From contig JBMNIZ010000002.1 in assembly GCA_050951405.1 (NCBI GenBank), positions 186,001 to 250,000 of the forward strand: 64,000 nt of DNA, given 5' to 3'. A model generated the notes under the pieces. The model did no database searches and was not told where the DNA came from. It was given only the letters and a program-made list of their open reading frames with translations. Position 1 is the stretch's first letter. Every line of letters begins with the position of its first letter. The translations under genes and the position numbers were made by a program. Positions 41,765 to 49,821 of the stretch are shown here, piece after piece. The stretch comes from JBMNIZ01 sp050951405 (GTDB lineage Bacteria; Bacillota; DULZ01).

Positions 41765-43309
41765 ATGGCAGAAGCGATTGTTGAGATTAATGATCTTACT
41801 TTTACATACAGCGGGTCATCCCAACCGGCCTTGGAAAGAATTAATTTGCGGGTTGATCCGGGCCAGTTTATCACCATTACCGGTGCCAGCGGCTGCGGTA
41901 AATCCACCCTGGCCCTTTGCCTGGCCGGTTTTATTCCCTATGCTTACCCCGGGGAAATGAAAGGGCTCGTCCGCATCCAGGGCAAAGACACCAGGGATTA
42001 TCTGGCCGGCGGCCTGGCCGGCATTGTGGGCCTGGTCCAGCAGGATCCGGAAAACCAGCTCTGCACCCTGACGGTGAAAGATGAAGTGGCCTTTGGGCCG
42101 GAAAACTTATGCCTGCCCGCCGGCGAGATCCGGGAAAGGGTCTATTCCGCCCTGGAAACGGTGGGAGCTTTGGATTTGTTGGAAAGGAAGGTCCATACCC
42201 TTTCCGGCGGCGAAAAACAAAGGGTGGCCATCGCTGCGGCCCTGGCCATGCAGCCTGCCTTATTGATCCTGGATGAACCCACCGCCCACCTGGATCCATC
42301 CTGTACCAGGGAAGTGCTCCAGGCTTTGAAGGCGTTGAGGGAAAAACAGCATACTTCCATCATTGTGATCGAGCATCGCTGGGAAAAGCTGCTGGACATT
42401 TCCGACCGCTTCATCGTGATGGAGCGGGGAAAAATCGTCAGATCAGTTCCCGGGGAGGAATTTCGCCAAAGCGGTGCTCCGGCCAAAAGATGCTCCGGCG
42501 CCCTTCCCCTTTTCCGGGAGGAAAAGCCCTTTCGCCCTGTCGCCGGGGCGGGTCAGGAGCCTCTTTTGGCGGTGGAAAATCTGCGGGCCGGCTACCCGGG
42601 AAGGGATGTTCTCAAAGGAGTCAGTTTTTCTGCTTATCCCGGGGAAATCCTGGCCTTGATGGGGGATAACGGCAGCGGTAAAAGCACCTTGCTCCTGGCT
42701 CTTTTGGGATTGCTTCCGGCGAGGGATGGCAGCATTCGCTTGGCGGGAGAAGATATCAGCGGCAGAAAAGCGGCCTTGCGGGCAAAAGAGATGGGACTCA
42801 CCCTGCAAAATCCCCATCATCAGATTTTTGAGAACTCGGTTTTCAAGGAGGCAGAACTCCCCTCTCTATTTTTGCGGGAGGAAGAAGCTGGGAAAAGGGA
42901 AAGCCGGATCAAGGGGCTTTTGCAAAAATTCGGCCTCCAACCATATGCTGAGCGCAATCCTTTTACCTTGAGCTTGGGAGAGAAAAAAAGGCTGACCTTG
43001 GTTTCTGTTCTGGCCTACGGACCCAGGATCTTAATTCTGGATGAACCCCTGGTGGGACAGGACAGTAATCGGGTTGAACTTCTTTTGTCTGCTCTGCAGG
43101 AACACCGGGCCCGGGGCGGTTTGACCCTGATGGTTTGCCATGAACCGTCCCTGGTGGTTTCTTGCTGCCAAAGGATTCTTTTTTTGGAAGCAGGCAAGCT
43201 GATCATTGACGAGCCTGTGGACCGGGCCCTGGAGAAATTGGCCCGGCTGGGCAAAGAAGAATATTTGCCCCCGGGCTATGCAATTCCTGGGCAGAAAGAA
43301 GGTTGGTGA
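41765..43309 (+). CDS. ECF transporter tandem ATPase (YkoD-like)
   Basis: 514-residue fused double ATP-binding subunit (EcfA-A'). First half: Walker A GASGCGKST, signature LSGGEKQR, Walker B LLILDEPTAHLDPS. Second half: GDNGSGKST, LSLGEKKR and ILILDEPLVGQDSNR; the second signature is less canonical. Fused ATPases are typical of YkoEDC-type ECF systems, agreeing with the S component encoded upstream and the T component directly downstream. It would drive uptake of the S component's ligand. Confidence 0.93.
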   Translation: MAEAIVEINDLTFTYSGSSQPALERINLRVDPGQFITITGASGCGKSTLALCLAGFIPYAYPGEMKGLVRIQGKDTRDYLAGGLAGIVGLVQQDPENQLCTLTVKDEVAFGPENLCLPAGEIRERVYSALETVGALDLLERKVHTLSGGEKQRVAIAAALAMQPALLILDEPTAHLDPSCTREVLQALKALREKQHTSIIVIEHRWEKLLDISDRFIVMERGKIVRSVPGEEFRQSGAPAKRCSGALPLFREEKPFRPVAGAGQEPLLAVENLRAGYPGRDVLKGVSFSAYPGEILALMGDNGSGKSTLLLALLGLLPARDGSIRLAGEDISGRKAALRAKEMGLTLQNPHHQIFENSVFKEAELPSLFLREEEAGKRESRIKGLLQKFGLQPYAERNPFTLSLGEKKRLTLVSVLAYGPRILILDEPLVGQDSNRVELLLSALQEHRARGGLTLMVCHEPSLVVSCCQRILFLEAGKLIIDEPVDRALEKLARLGKEEYLPPGYAIPGQKEGW

Positions 43310-43311
43310 GG

Positions 43312-44127
43312 ATGAGCTTTTTCCGAAACAGGTTCCCAGGGAGAGAGTTTTTTCCCGGATTAAGCTATGTGGATCATTCTTCCCTGCTCCACCGCCTCCA
43401 TCCCCTGGTGAAGCTGGTGGGGCTAGTCAGCTTCAGCTTAACTGTTTTTGCCGTTCCTTCTGCGAGGGGGGGAACGATTCTCTTCTGCTTGTTGCTGGTT
43501 TTTTATGGGCTGGCCGGCTTAGGGCTGGTTTTTTTCTTGCGCAAACTGCGTTTTATCCTCATTTTCGGTTTGTCGGTTTTCCTCATTCAGGTAGTATTTG
43601 TTAAGGAGGGTTTTCTGCTCTGGCAGTTTTCTCTAGGAATTGCCTCTCTGGAAATTTGGTCGGAAGGATTCCAGGGTGGTTTGAAAATGATGCTGCGTTT
43701 TCTGAATATTATCGGTTCCAGTTATCTTTTCGTGGCCACCACGGATCCCAATCGGCTGGCTTATGCGCTGATGCAGGCCGGTTTACCGTACCGGTTTGGC
43801 TTTATGCTTATCACCGCCCTGCGCTTCATTCCGGTTTTTCGTTTGGAACTGGCCCAGGTGAAAAATGCCCAGATGGCCAAGGGAATTGATTTGGAGGGGC
43901 TTTCCCCGGGAAAGCTCTTCCGAGCGGTCAGGTATCTTTTTGTTCCTCTGGTCATCTCCACTTTGAGCAGGGTGGATGCCCTGACCATCTCCATGGAAAG
44001 TCGTGCTTTCGGCCTTTATCCGGAGAGAACTTATCTGGATTCCCAGGCTTTATCCGCCGAGGACAAGCTGTTGATTTTAGCCATGCCCCTTCTTTTTTTG
44101 GTATTTTATTACGCCCTTTCTCCTTAG
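43312..44127 (+). CDS. ECF transporter T component (YkoC/CbiQ-like)
   Basis: 271-residue transmembrane coupling protein (EcfT). About five TM segments and the two coupling-helix motifs with an A-x-G pattern: KNAQMAKGIDLEG and ISMESRAFGLYPERTYL, which contact the ATPases. N-terminal SYVDHSSLLHRLHPLVKLVG is characteristic. ATG 43312 starts 2 bases after the ATPase stop. Last gene of the transporter module; the promoter of the cold-shock gene follows at 44162. Confidence 0.92.
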   Translation: MSFFRNRFPGREFFPGLSYVDHSSLLHRLHPLVKLVGLVSFSLTVFAVPSARGGTILFCLLLVFYGLAGLGLVFFLRKLRFILIFGLSVFLIQVVFVKEGFLLWQFSLGIASLEIWSEGFQGGLKMMLRFLNIIGSSYLFVATTDPNRLAYALMQAGLPYRFGFMLITALRFIPVFRLELAQVKNAQMAKGIDLEGLSPGKLFRAVRYLFVPLVISTLSRVDALTISMESRAFGLYPERTYLDSQALSAEDKLLILAMPLLFLVFYYALSP

Positions 44128-44161
44128 ACATTTTTTTGGCAGGGCAGCGGAAAGATAAAAA

Positions 44162-44190
44162 TTGACATCAAGAGGGCGCTGTGCTACAAT
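44162..44190 (+). promoter_or_regulatory. Sigma-A promoter of the cold-shock gene
   Basis: Perfect TTGACA, 17-base spacer, TACAAT, 58 bases before the ATG at 44249. Confidence 0.8.
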
Positions 44191-44248
44191 TAATTCACTT
44201 GTGGTCCCCTAGCCCACAAGAGTTCATTTGTTTAGGAGGAATGTATTA

Positions 44249-44446
44249 ATGCTAGGTAAAGTCAAGTGGTTTAATCAGGAAAAAGGGTACGGTTTCATTG
44301 AAAGAGATGATGGGGACGACGTGTTTGTTCATTTTTCGGCTATTCAAGAGGAAGGCTTCAAAACGTTAGCTGAGGGACAGGAAGTGGAATTTGAAATAGT
44401 CCAGGGTCCGCGCGGTCCTCAGGCAGCTAATGTTGTTAAATTATAA
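44249..44446 (+). CDS. Cold-shock protein (CspA/CspB family)
   Basis: 65-residue single cold-shock domain, an RNA chaperone. RNP1-type KGYGFIERDDG and RNP2-type DVFVHFSAI are intact; N-terminal GKVKWFNQEKGYGFI is diagnostic. ATG 44249 follows TAGGAGGAA; an in-frame upstream start (44228) would include that site. Own promoter and a strong terminator make it monocistronic. Confidence 0.96.
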   Translation: MLGKVKWFNQEKGYGFIERDDGDDVFVHFSAIQEEGFKTLAEGQEVEFEIVQGPRGPQAANVVKL

Positions 44447-44486
44447 ATCTAGTCTGGGAATTAGATTTAAGCAATTTAACAGCCCG

Positions 44487-44516
44487 CCCCCGGTCGAAAG
44501 CCCGGGGGTTTATCTT
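44487..44516 (+). terminator. Terminator after the cold-shock gene
   Basis: CCCCCGG / CCGGGGG stem with TCGAAAGC loop, followed by TTTATCTTTGTT. Confidence 0.85.
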
Positions 44517-44663
44517 TGTTACATCCTTTTCCAATACCTGGGCATACTAATTTTGAGAAATTTTTGGCTTGTATACCTGAGACCATCTTGTCTTGGGGGA
44601 AGGATTTTTCTGCTTATTAGGGAATATCTAAGGAAAAAGCAGCCTGAAAGGAGCGGATGTTTG

Positions 44664-45191
44664 ATGCGGATCACCGTTAAGGGCAAGAATCTCCAAGTAA
44701 CCAACGCTCTGCGGCAACAAGCGGAAAAAAAGCTGGGTAAGCTGGATAGGTACCTAGGCACCGATACGGTCAGTGTGGTCACCTTTTCGGTGGAAAGAGA
44801 CCGGCACGTGGTAGAGGTCACTATCCATCTCAACGGCTATATTTTACGAGGTGAGGAAGCCACCGATGATATGTACGCTTCCATCGACTTGGTGGTGGAG
44901 AAGCTGGAAAAGCAAATTGAAAAATATAAAACTAAATTGGCCAGGAAGCTGCGCAACCAGAGCTTGCGGGATCTGGTGGCGAAGGAAGGATCTGCCCCGG
45001 AAGAAGAGGAACCCAAGATCCTCCGGACAAAACGCTTCCCCATCAAGCCCATGGACGTGGAAGAAGCCATTATGCAGATGAATATGCTGGGTCACAGCTT
45101 CTTTGTTTTTTCCAATGCGGAAACGGAGGAAGTGAATGTGCTCTACCGGCGTAAAGACGGGAATTACGGTTTGATTGAGCCGGAATTATAA
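44664..45191 (+). CDS. hpf: Ribosome hibernation promoting factor HPF (long form)
   Basis: 175-residue long HPF, which dimerises 70S ribosomes into inactive 100S particles. N-terminal S30AE domain (residues 1-~100; RITVKGKNLQVTNALRQQAE, with VVEVTIHLNG) and C-terminal dimerisation domain (about 120-175; KRFPIKPMDVEEAIMQMNML, GHSFFVFSNAETEEVNVLYR). ATG 44664 has AAAGGAG about 11 bases upstream; a TTG directly before it (44661) is also possible. A frame extension to 44430 crosses the previous terminator and is rejected. Confidence 0.95.
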   Translation: MRITVKGKNLQVTNALRQQAEKKLGKLDRYLGTDTVSVVTFSVERDRHVVEVTIHLNGYILRGEEATDDMYASIDLVVEKLEKQIEKYKTKLARKLRNQSLRDLVAKEGSAPEEEEPKILRTKRFPIKPMDVEEAIMQMNMLGHSFFVFSNAETEEVNVLYRRKDGNYGLIEPEL

Positions 45192-45223
45192 GAAAAAGGG
45201 CCCTTTTTTCAAGGCTCTTTTTC
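45192..45223 (+). terminator. Terminator after hpf
   Basis: GAAAAAGGGCC paired with GGCTCTTTTTC (11 bp, one G-T), starting at the hpf stop codon; the T run is the 3' arm. Confidence 0.75.
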
Positions 45224-45485
45224 ATCCGCTATTTTAGTAAATGATTCTATGTATAATCAGAAGGAAAAAGGCAAACCATGTAGAATAGAAAAAGGTACTA
45301 AATGGCACCTAAAGTAATTTAGGCAAAAAGGAGGGTAGAGTTGTTGCGCGGCAGAGGGTGTCCATTAATTTATTAGAATTATTAAATTCTTGTCAGATTT
45401 TTAAAAAATGCCGCATTTACATTCCTTATTTCCAAGCAATAGTCATGAAATTTTTGCCGCTCATTAATGATGAGGAGGTAATTTT

Positions 45486-46871
45486 ATGTCTCTTGGTCAC
45501 TGGCTTTATTTGATTGGGATAATTGTCGTGATCGTCACCATGCTATTGCGACGGAATGTGGTAATACCCTCTATCTTTTTTACCATCTTGGTTGGGTGGA
45601 GTTTTTCCGGCAGTTTTACTAAGGGAATTCAGGCTGTATTTAATGCCAGTTTGGTGGCAGGCCAGGATCTGTTGAACATCTTTTTAATCATCGGCATCAT
45701 GGTGGCCCTGTTGAAATCTTTGACTGCCATTGGAGCCGATGAAATGATGGTGATACCCTTGAAAAAGATGATGGTGTCACCTTTGGTTAGCTATATTGTC
45801 TTATCCGTAGCCACTTTTCTCATCTCCATTTTCTTCTGGCCCACACCGGCAGTGCCTCTGGTGGGCGCCATCTTGGTCCCGGTAGCCATCCGGGCGGGGC
45901 TTCCTCCCATGCTGGGAGCCATGGCCATTGCCCTGGCCGGACAAGGAATGGCCCTGGGCGGAGATATTGTCATTCAGGCGGCGCCTGGATTGACGGCGGC
46001 CGGCGCCGGGATACCGGTGGAGCTGGTCACTCCAAAGGTGGGACTGCTTTCGGGTATCACCGGTATTGTGGCCTTGGTCCTGGCTTACCTGTTCATGCGC
46101 CCGGAAATCGCCCGCTTCCAGGCGGAAGGTGGTGCGGATTCAGTCCTTCCGGTAGAATCTGAGGAAGAGAAAAAATCCTGGACGGACAGCGACCGGGCCA
46201 AAGGGCGTTTTCTGATTACTTTGCTGGGTATTGCATTGGTTTATGTGATTGTGGGACTCGTTATCTTTAAGTTGGCCGGCGGTGACGCTACCGCCCTGTT
46301 AGGCGGTGTGGCTCTGACGGTGACTCTGATTGCTGCCCTTTTGGTGCGGAGCGTGGAAGGACTGGATGTTATCGCTGACTATGTGGCGGAAGGACTGGTT
46401 TTTGCCTTCCGGGTCATGGGACCCATTATTCCTATCGCCGGTTTCTTCTTCCTGGGCAATCCGGAGGCCTCGGCAAGCATTTTAGGGGAAGGAGCCCCCG
46501 GCTATCTTTTCGATTGGGGCGAGCTGATGGCCCAGGCAATTCCTCCCACCGGATTTTTGGCTGCTTTCGGGATTTTGATCTTGGGGATTATTACCGGCCT
46601 GGACGGATCTGGCTTTTCCGGCCTTCCCCTCACCGGAACTCTGGCCGGGGCTTTGGCCGCCGGGGATGCCAACGTGGCAGCCACTTTGGGGTCCATCGGC
46701 CAGATCGGAGCCATCTGGTCCGGCGGTGGTACGCTGGTGGCTTGGTGTTCTTTGGTGGCGGTGGCCGGTATTGTGGGTGTGCCGGTTTTGGAACTGGTGC
46801 GGAAGAATTTCCTGCCGGTGGTCATCGGCATGCTGGTCTCCGTGGTGGTGGCAGTTCTCTTCATGATGTAA
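45486..46871 (+). CDS. Polytopic transporter, ion-transporter (GntP/DctM-like) superfamily
   Basis: 461-residue membrane protein with about 12 TM segments in two halves, each with a helix break: FLISIFFWPTPAVPLVGAIL and GITGLDGSGFSGLPLTG style loops (second half LGIITGLDGSGFSGLPLTGT). The layout resembles ion-transporter superfamily permeases (GntP, CitM, DctM), suggesting an organic-anion or cation-coupled carrier; I cannot assign a substrate. A charged cytoplasmic loop (about residues 215-240) joins the halves. ATG 45486 follows GAGGAGG. It is convergent with the ModE-like gene and shares a bidirectional terminator with it. Confidence 0.75.
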   Translation: MSLGHWLYLIGIIVVIVTMLLRRNVVIPSIFFTILVGWSFSGSFTKGIQAVFNASLVAGQDLLNIFLIIGIMVALLKSLTAIGADEMMVIPLKKMMVSPLVSYIVLSVATFLISIFFWPTPAVPLVGAILVPVAIRAGLPPMLGAMAIALAGQGMALGGDIVIQAAPGLTAAGAGIPVELVTPKVGLLSGITGIVALVLAYLFMRPEIARFQAEGGADSVLPVESEEEKKSWTDSDRAKGRFLITLLGIALVYVIVGLVIFKLAGGDATALLGGVALTVTLIAALLVRSVEGLDVIADYVAEGLVFAFRVMGPIIPIAGFFFLGNPEASASILGEGAPGYLFDWGELMAQAIPPTGFLAAFGILILGIITGLDGSGFSGLPLTGTLAGALAAGDANVAATLGSIGQIGAIWSGGGTLVAWCSLVAVAGIVGVPVLELVRKNFLPVVIGMLVSVVVAVLFMM

Positions 46872-46879
46872 TACGGCAG

Positions 46880-46917
46880 GAAAGCCTTGCGGTGCAAACC
46901 GCAAGGCTTTCTTTATT
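46880..46917. terminator. Bidirectional terminator
   Basis: Perfect 14-bp stem GAAAGCCTTGCGGT / ACCGCAAGGCTTTC with GCAA loop; TTTATT follows on + and a purine-rich lead gives short T runs on -. It lies between convergent genes. Confidence 0.85.
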
Positions 46918-46928
46918 AAGAGAGATAT

Positions 46929-47261
46929 TTAATCGAGAAAGATCCGGCGAAAATGATCCTTGATCAAAGGGTCCAGAGTGTTCTCCAGCCTTTCGAAACG
47001 CTCCAGCAGGATGTTGGCCTCTTCCGTCAGTTCGGTTCCCCCTCCGGTTTCGCCGCCCACTTTGGTGACAATTAGCTGCATCCGCAGGCGTTTTTCTGCC
47101 GTGCGCAGGTGCCCCCAGGCTTGTCGGTAGGACATCTGCATTTCGGCTGCGGCTTGTCGGATGGAACCCAGGCGTTTGATGGCGCTGAGCAAATTTTTCA
47201 GCCCTTCCCCGAAAACTTGTTCATGATCTTTTTCCAGCCAAATTTTATATTGAACCTGCAT
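46929..47261 (-). CDS. ModE-type winged-helix regulator (DNA-binding domain only)
   Basis: 110-residue LysR-type winged helix like the N-terminal domain of ModE: LLSAIKRLGSIRQAAAEMQM, SYRQAWGHLRTAEKRL and the wing GGETGGGTELTEEAN. The molybdate-binding MOP domains of full ModE are absent, as in many clostridial relatives found near Mo/W enzyme genes. I prefer ATG 47261 because GGAGGA precedes it by about 7 bases and because a TATAAT (47293-47288 on -) would place transcription start around 47281, too close for the ATG at 47279. It could regulate the convergent permease or the molybdopterin-fold locus 2.8 kb away; not shown by sequence. Confidence 0.85.
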   Translation of the reverse strand: MQVQYKIWLEKDHEQVFGEGLKNLLSAIKRLGSIRQAAAEMQMSYRQAWGHLRTAEKRLRMQLIVTKVGGETGGGTELTEEANILLERFERLENTLDPLIKDHFRRIFLD

Positions 47262-47466
47262 TTGTCTTTCCTCCGCCATATTATTAAATTATACTTCTCT
47301 ATTTGAAGAAATACTCCTGCCGGCTGTTTTTTCTCTCCTCGCTTCGCAAAAAGGAGGCAAGATTAATTTAAGATTTTTAAGGAGGAAAAAGTCGTTTTTT
47401 GTAGAAATATATCGTAAGAGCAGACCCGCAAAAGAACCCTGCTGTCGATAGCTCTGATAAGCATGA

Positions 47467-47553
47467 CACGATAAAGGTAAACCTGTCGAAAGGCAGGGGC
47501 ACAAAGCCAAGGGCCTAAGGCTTGAAAAAGCTATGGCAGCCGGTTACCGAATG
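47467..47553 (+). promoter_or_regulatory. Class I cyclic-di-GMP riboswitch (GEMM-I)
   Basis: The sequence follows the GEMM-I consensus in order: CACG start, AAAGGTAAACC, the GAAA tetraloop (TGTCGAAAGGCA), GGCACAAAGCCAAGGGCCTAA, a variable hairpin (GGCTTGAAAAAGCT), GGCAGCC and the closing GGTTACCGAATG. The tetraloop receptor and the GCC-AAGG ligand-binding region are recognisable. It lies 333 bases before the DUF342 ATG, with no obvious terminator or anti-terminator in between, so the on/off direction is not clear. Confidence 0.88.
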
Positions 47554-47885
47554 AATGCTTATTTTTTCTTGTTCTTGATGGACTGGGATTATTAGGTCCG
47601 GGTAAAAGACAGTGGTACCAGTCAGGAAAAGGATTATGCTTTGACAACCACTAAAGAACATCTCCAGAATATCTAACCTTCCTCGTGACTCAGTTGGTGG
47701 ATTCCCATGTCAGCAGAACCCATCATTTTGTCCACGTCCGGCTTCGGTAACTTGATCGCCTGGTGTCTTATTTCTCCAGAGTAATAGTGGCTGAGCCAAG
47801 TTTTTTCATATTCATTCATTGGTTATTTGTGTTTGTTTCCGCAAAGGCCGGCAGTTTCTGCCGGATTGTTTGGGAGGGGATTGGA
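47554..47885 (+). other. Long leader between riboswitch and DUF342 gene
   Basis: About 330 bases without a convincing gene. A 14-codon ATG frame (47551-47595) directly after the riboswitch and a 41-codon extension of the DUF342 frame (GTG 47763) exist, neither with good ribosome sites. A small hairpin GGAC/GTCC (about 47580-47600) and TTGACA at 47641 without a matching -10 are the only other signals. Confidence 0.5.
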
Positions 47886-49736
47886 ATGTCTATAAAGGGG
47901 GAAAAAAGCGCTTTCCAAGCCGGGGAGGGATCCCTTGGTGAGGGGGATACTTCCGGCTCAAAACAGGAAAAAAGGAGCCCCAGTATTTTTCTGGAGAAGG
48001 GCCGCCTGGTGGTCAATCATGAGGAAGAAGGCCCCTATCCTGTCCTGGTACCCTGCCCGGGGCTAAGGCTGATTGTGAATGGACAGGATTGCGAGCAAAT
48101 GATGCCCATTACCAAAGAAGATCTGGTCCGGATCGAGACTGTTGATGAGCGCCGGGAAGGGAAATGGCAGCTCACTGTATCTCCGGACGGTCTGGAGGCC
48201 AAATTGAAGGTCAGTCCCAGGGTGATCATTCAGCGGAAACTGCCCGATCTGCCGCCGGCCGGCGTCCTCTACCTGCAGGTGGAGGAGCTGGTGGAAAAAG
48301 TCTCCCCCCTTACTTGGGAGGAATTGTTGGCGGAATTGTCCAGGCAGGGAGTAAATTACGGCGTGGATTGGGAGGCCTGCTCCCGCCTGGTGGCTTCCTG
48401 CGCGGAAGAGGAAGGGATTATTGCCCGGGGTATTCCTGCTACACCGGGGAAAGACGGCCGGGTGGAGCTGATGTTTTCCCCTGATGCCCGGGTGGAGTTG
48501 GCACCGGAAGAGGAGGATCAGGTGGATTTTCGGGAGCGCTATCGGTATACTTCGGTGGAACCGGGGGAAGTGCTGGCCGTCAAGCATCCGCCTGAACCGG
48601 GCCTTCCCGGTACCAGCGTAAGAGGTGAGGTCATTTTTCCTGCCCCGCCGAAGGATTGTGCTCTCATCGCCGGGGAAGGAACTCTATTGACCAAGGACGG
48701 GCGGAGAGTGGTTGCCGCCCGAGTAGGACGCCCCGTGGCTTATCAGCGGGGAAAGGCGGTGAGAGTGTGTATTTTGCCTGAACTCATCCATCACGGCAAT
48801 GTGGACCTGGCTTCCGGCAATATTGTTTTTAAAGGGGATGTGCTGGTCAGCAATAATGTGGAGGAAGGGATGCGGGTGGAGGCCGGGGGCAATGTGAGGG
48901 TTTTGGGCCTGGTTTCCGGGGCCGAAATCCAAGCTGCCGGATCGGTGTTGATCGGGGGAAATATTTTGGCTTCGGTGGTAACAGCCGGGGGAACTCCCGC
49001 TTTCCAGCAGGCCTTATTGCCCCAAGTCCAGATTTTGGCGGAAGGACTAAAAAAAATGATTAAGGCCATCGGCCAGTTACAGGCCCGGGGAATGAAGCAA
49101 GTCCGCCTGAAGTGCGGTATTGGCCCCCTTGTGAAGTGCCTTTTGGAAGGGAAGTTCAGCTATCTCTTCTCGGCCGTGAACAGTTTAAAGAAGCATTGTG
49201 AAAGCGTATCTCCCAGGCTGCTTGATGAACAAATGAGGGAATTTCTCCGGGAGGCAGAGCGGATCCTGTGCCATTCCAGCCTGGCGGTCCAAAGCCTTGA
49301 GGAAGTGAAGGCCCTGGCCCAAAAAGCAGAAGAAATAAAGGAGTGTTTCTCCCTTTCCCCTGCGCCGGAAAGCGACTTGGTTGGGCCCAGTACCCTCAAT
49401 TCCACCTTGATCGCCAGCGGCAATATAAGAATTCTCGGCAACGGCTGCTATAATTCTCAAATCAAGGCGGGGAAAAATGTGACCATCAGGGGAGTTTTTC
49501 GCGGAGGAGAAATCGAGGCGGGCGGAGATGTGCATGTGGCGGAAATCGGATCCCCCGGCGGTTGTGCCACCAAGGTCATCGCCGGCCCCAAGGCTTCGGT
49601 GACGGTGGGATTTGCCTTTGAGAATGCTTCTTTATCAATAGGCAGCCATTGGTATCGATTCGATCGGGATGAAAGAAATATCCGCTCCTGGTTGGATAAG
49701 GAAGGGAGGCTCCAGTATCAAGGATTTCCGGCTTAA
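47886..49736 (+). CDS. DUF342 (FapA-type) domain protein
   Basis: 616-residue cytoplasmic protein. About residues 190-560 form the DUF342/FapA domain, with an N-terminal part containing GIPATPGKDGRVE, PGEVLAVKHPPEPGLPGTSV and a right-handed beta-helix (polymer-like) part marked by HGNVDLASGNIVFKGDVLVS, NVRVLGLVSGAEIQAAGSVL and, after a helical insertion (about 385-500), ASGNIRILGNGCYNSQIKAG. FapA relatives affect flagellar and type IV pilus surface functions. The c-di-GMP riboswitch upstream links this gene to the motile/sessile switch. ATG 47886 follows GGGAGGGG. No other flagellar genes are in the window. Confidence 0.88.
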   Translation: MSIKGEKSAFQAGEGSLGEGDTSGSKQEKRSPSIFLEKGRLVVNHEEEGPYPVLVPCPGLRLIVNGQDCEQMMPITKEDLVRIETVDERREGKWQLTVSPDGLEAKLKVSPRVIIQRKLPDLPPAGVLYLQVEELVEKVSPLTWEELLAELSRQGVNYGVDWEACSRLVASCAEEEGIIARGIPATPGKDGRVELMFSPDARVELAPEEEDQVDFRERYRYTSVEPGEVLAVKHPPEPGLPGTSVRGEVIFPAPPKDCALIAGEGTLLTKDGRRVVAARVGRPVAYQRGKAVRVCILPELIHHGNVDLASGNIVFKGDVLVSNNVEEGMRVEAGGNVRVLGLVSGAEIQAAGSVLIGGNILASVVTAGGTPAFQQALLPQVQILAEGLKKMIKAIGQLQARGMKQVRLKCGIGPLVKCLLEGKFSYLFSAVNSLKKHCESVSPRLLDEQMREFLREAERILCHSSLAVQSLEEVKALAQKAEEIKECFSLSPAPESDLVGPSTLNSTLIASGNIRILGNGCYNSQIKAGKNVTIRGVFRGGEIEAGGDVHVAEIGSPGGCATKVIAGPKASVTVGFAFENASLSIGSHWYRFDRDERNIRSWLDKEGRLQYQGFPA

Positions 49737-49754
49737 ATGTAAAAAAATAAAAAA

Positions 49755-49815
49755 CAATTGGGGACGGTTTTTACCTTAAAGGGGTTTCATTCAAGGCAAA
49801 AACCGTCCCCAATTG
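49755..49815. repeat. Long inverted repeat (REP/MITE-like), convergent terminator position
   Basis: CAATTGGGGACGGTTTTT at the left and AAAAACCGTCCCCAATTG at the right, with CCTT/AAGG extending the arms and a ~15-base loop. It lies between the convergent DUF342 and spoVT genes and could terminate both. The AATTGGGGACGGTT type of arm is one I recall as a dispersed repeat in Firmicutes, sometimes linked to REP-associated transposases; none is present here. Confidence 0.8.
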
Positions 49816-49821
49816 ACGTTC

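Noticed and set aside
47484..47490. Spo0A box TGTCGAA
   Set aside because: The match lies in the GAAA tetraloop stem of the c-di-GMP riboswitch and is explained by the aptamer consensus.
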